DNA from: Bacillota bacterium
GTDB taxonomy: Bacteria; Bacillota; Bacilli; Paenibacillales; Paenibacillaceae
Direction of reading: 5' to 3'
Length of the DNA: 14,186 bases
NCBI GenBank assembly: GCA_023386495.1
Contig: JAEWJS010000046.1
Coordinates: forward strand, 1 to 14,186
Shown: piece by piece, positions 14,105 to 14,186 of the stretch
Layout of the letters: each line of letters begins with the position of its first letter
How positions within the stretch are numbered: position 1 is the stretch's first letter
Program-made: the position numbers and the translations under genes
Notes under the pieces: model-generated
Told to the model about the DNA's origin: nothing
The model's database searches: none
What the model saw: only the letters and a program-made list of their open reading frames with translations

Positions 14105-14186
14105 AGGTCGGTTGTTAGCGCCGAGAAGGTTGGACGATAGTAGAAAATGAGGAGCGGAGTGTAGTCTAAGCTACATGAGCACCGGA
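14105..14186 (+). repeat. Structured repeat element, copy B, upstream of mreB (cut by window end)
   Basis: The plus strand repeats the blocks of copy A: CGAGAAGGTTGGACGAT, nine variable bases, TGAGGAGCGGAG, a hairpin TGTAGT-CTAA-GCTACA (14160-14175) and TGAGCACCG. It lies upstream of mreB but reads away from it. The expected closing arm lies past the window. Confidence 0.72.

Overview
The window looks like chromosomal DNA of an endospore-forming Firmicute of the Paenibacillaceae, such as Paenibacillus or Cohnella. The reasons are the gene order mreB-mreC-mreD-minC-minD-rodA ... spoIVFA-spoIVFB-rng-rplU-prp-rpmA-spo0B-obg, the presence of sporulation genes (spo0B, spoIVFA, spoIVFB), strong GGAGG-type ribosome binding sites, frequent GTG/TTG starts, and a GC-rich composition (GC content not counted). 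The genus is an inference. Apart from a two-gene plus-strand block and an intergenic repeat region, all recognisable genes read on the minus strand, so transcription runs from high to low coordinates.

Minus-strand block 1 (14022 down to about 8444) is the cell-shape and division operon. mreB, mreC and mreD (elongasome) are followed by a gap of about 250 bp, then minC and minD (septum placement), rodA (SEDS glycosyltransferase) and a newly seen 47-residue basic/polar protein, ending at a strong rho-independent terminator. The gap before minC holds a structured repeat element. A second copy, in the opposite orientation, lies upstream of mreB and runs off the window end.

The region 7877-8508 has no gene. 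It holds a terminator for the plus-strand genes, a 44-bp pyrimidine-rich tandem repeat, a 202-bp imperfect palindrome with a single dyad centre and ten CGCTA/TAGCG motifs, and the terminator of block 1.

The plus-strand block (6006-7876) is an aldo/keto reductase followed closely by an EamA/DMT-type transporter. It has its own promoter and terminator and sits between rodA and spoIVFA, interrupting an otherwise co-directional locus.

Minus-strand block 2 (5834 down to 1547) is spoIVFA-spoIVFB (the pro-sigma-K processing complex), rng (RNase E/G family), then a promoter and long leader in front of rplU-prp-rpmA (ribosomal proteins L21 and L27, and the protease that trims L27), closed by a terminator. 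Block 3 (about 1460 to 1) is spo0B-obg, with its own promoter region. Spo0B here carries two N-terminal membrane segments that the Bacillus subtilis protein lacks. obg is cut by the window start.

The observations most worth pursuing are the paired structured element (11449-11542 and 14105-14186), whose hairpin shows compensatory changes, and the 202-bp single-dyad palindrome at 8170-8371.
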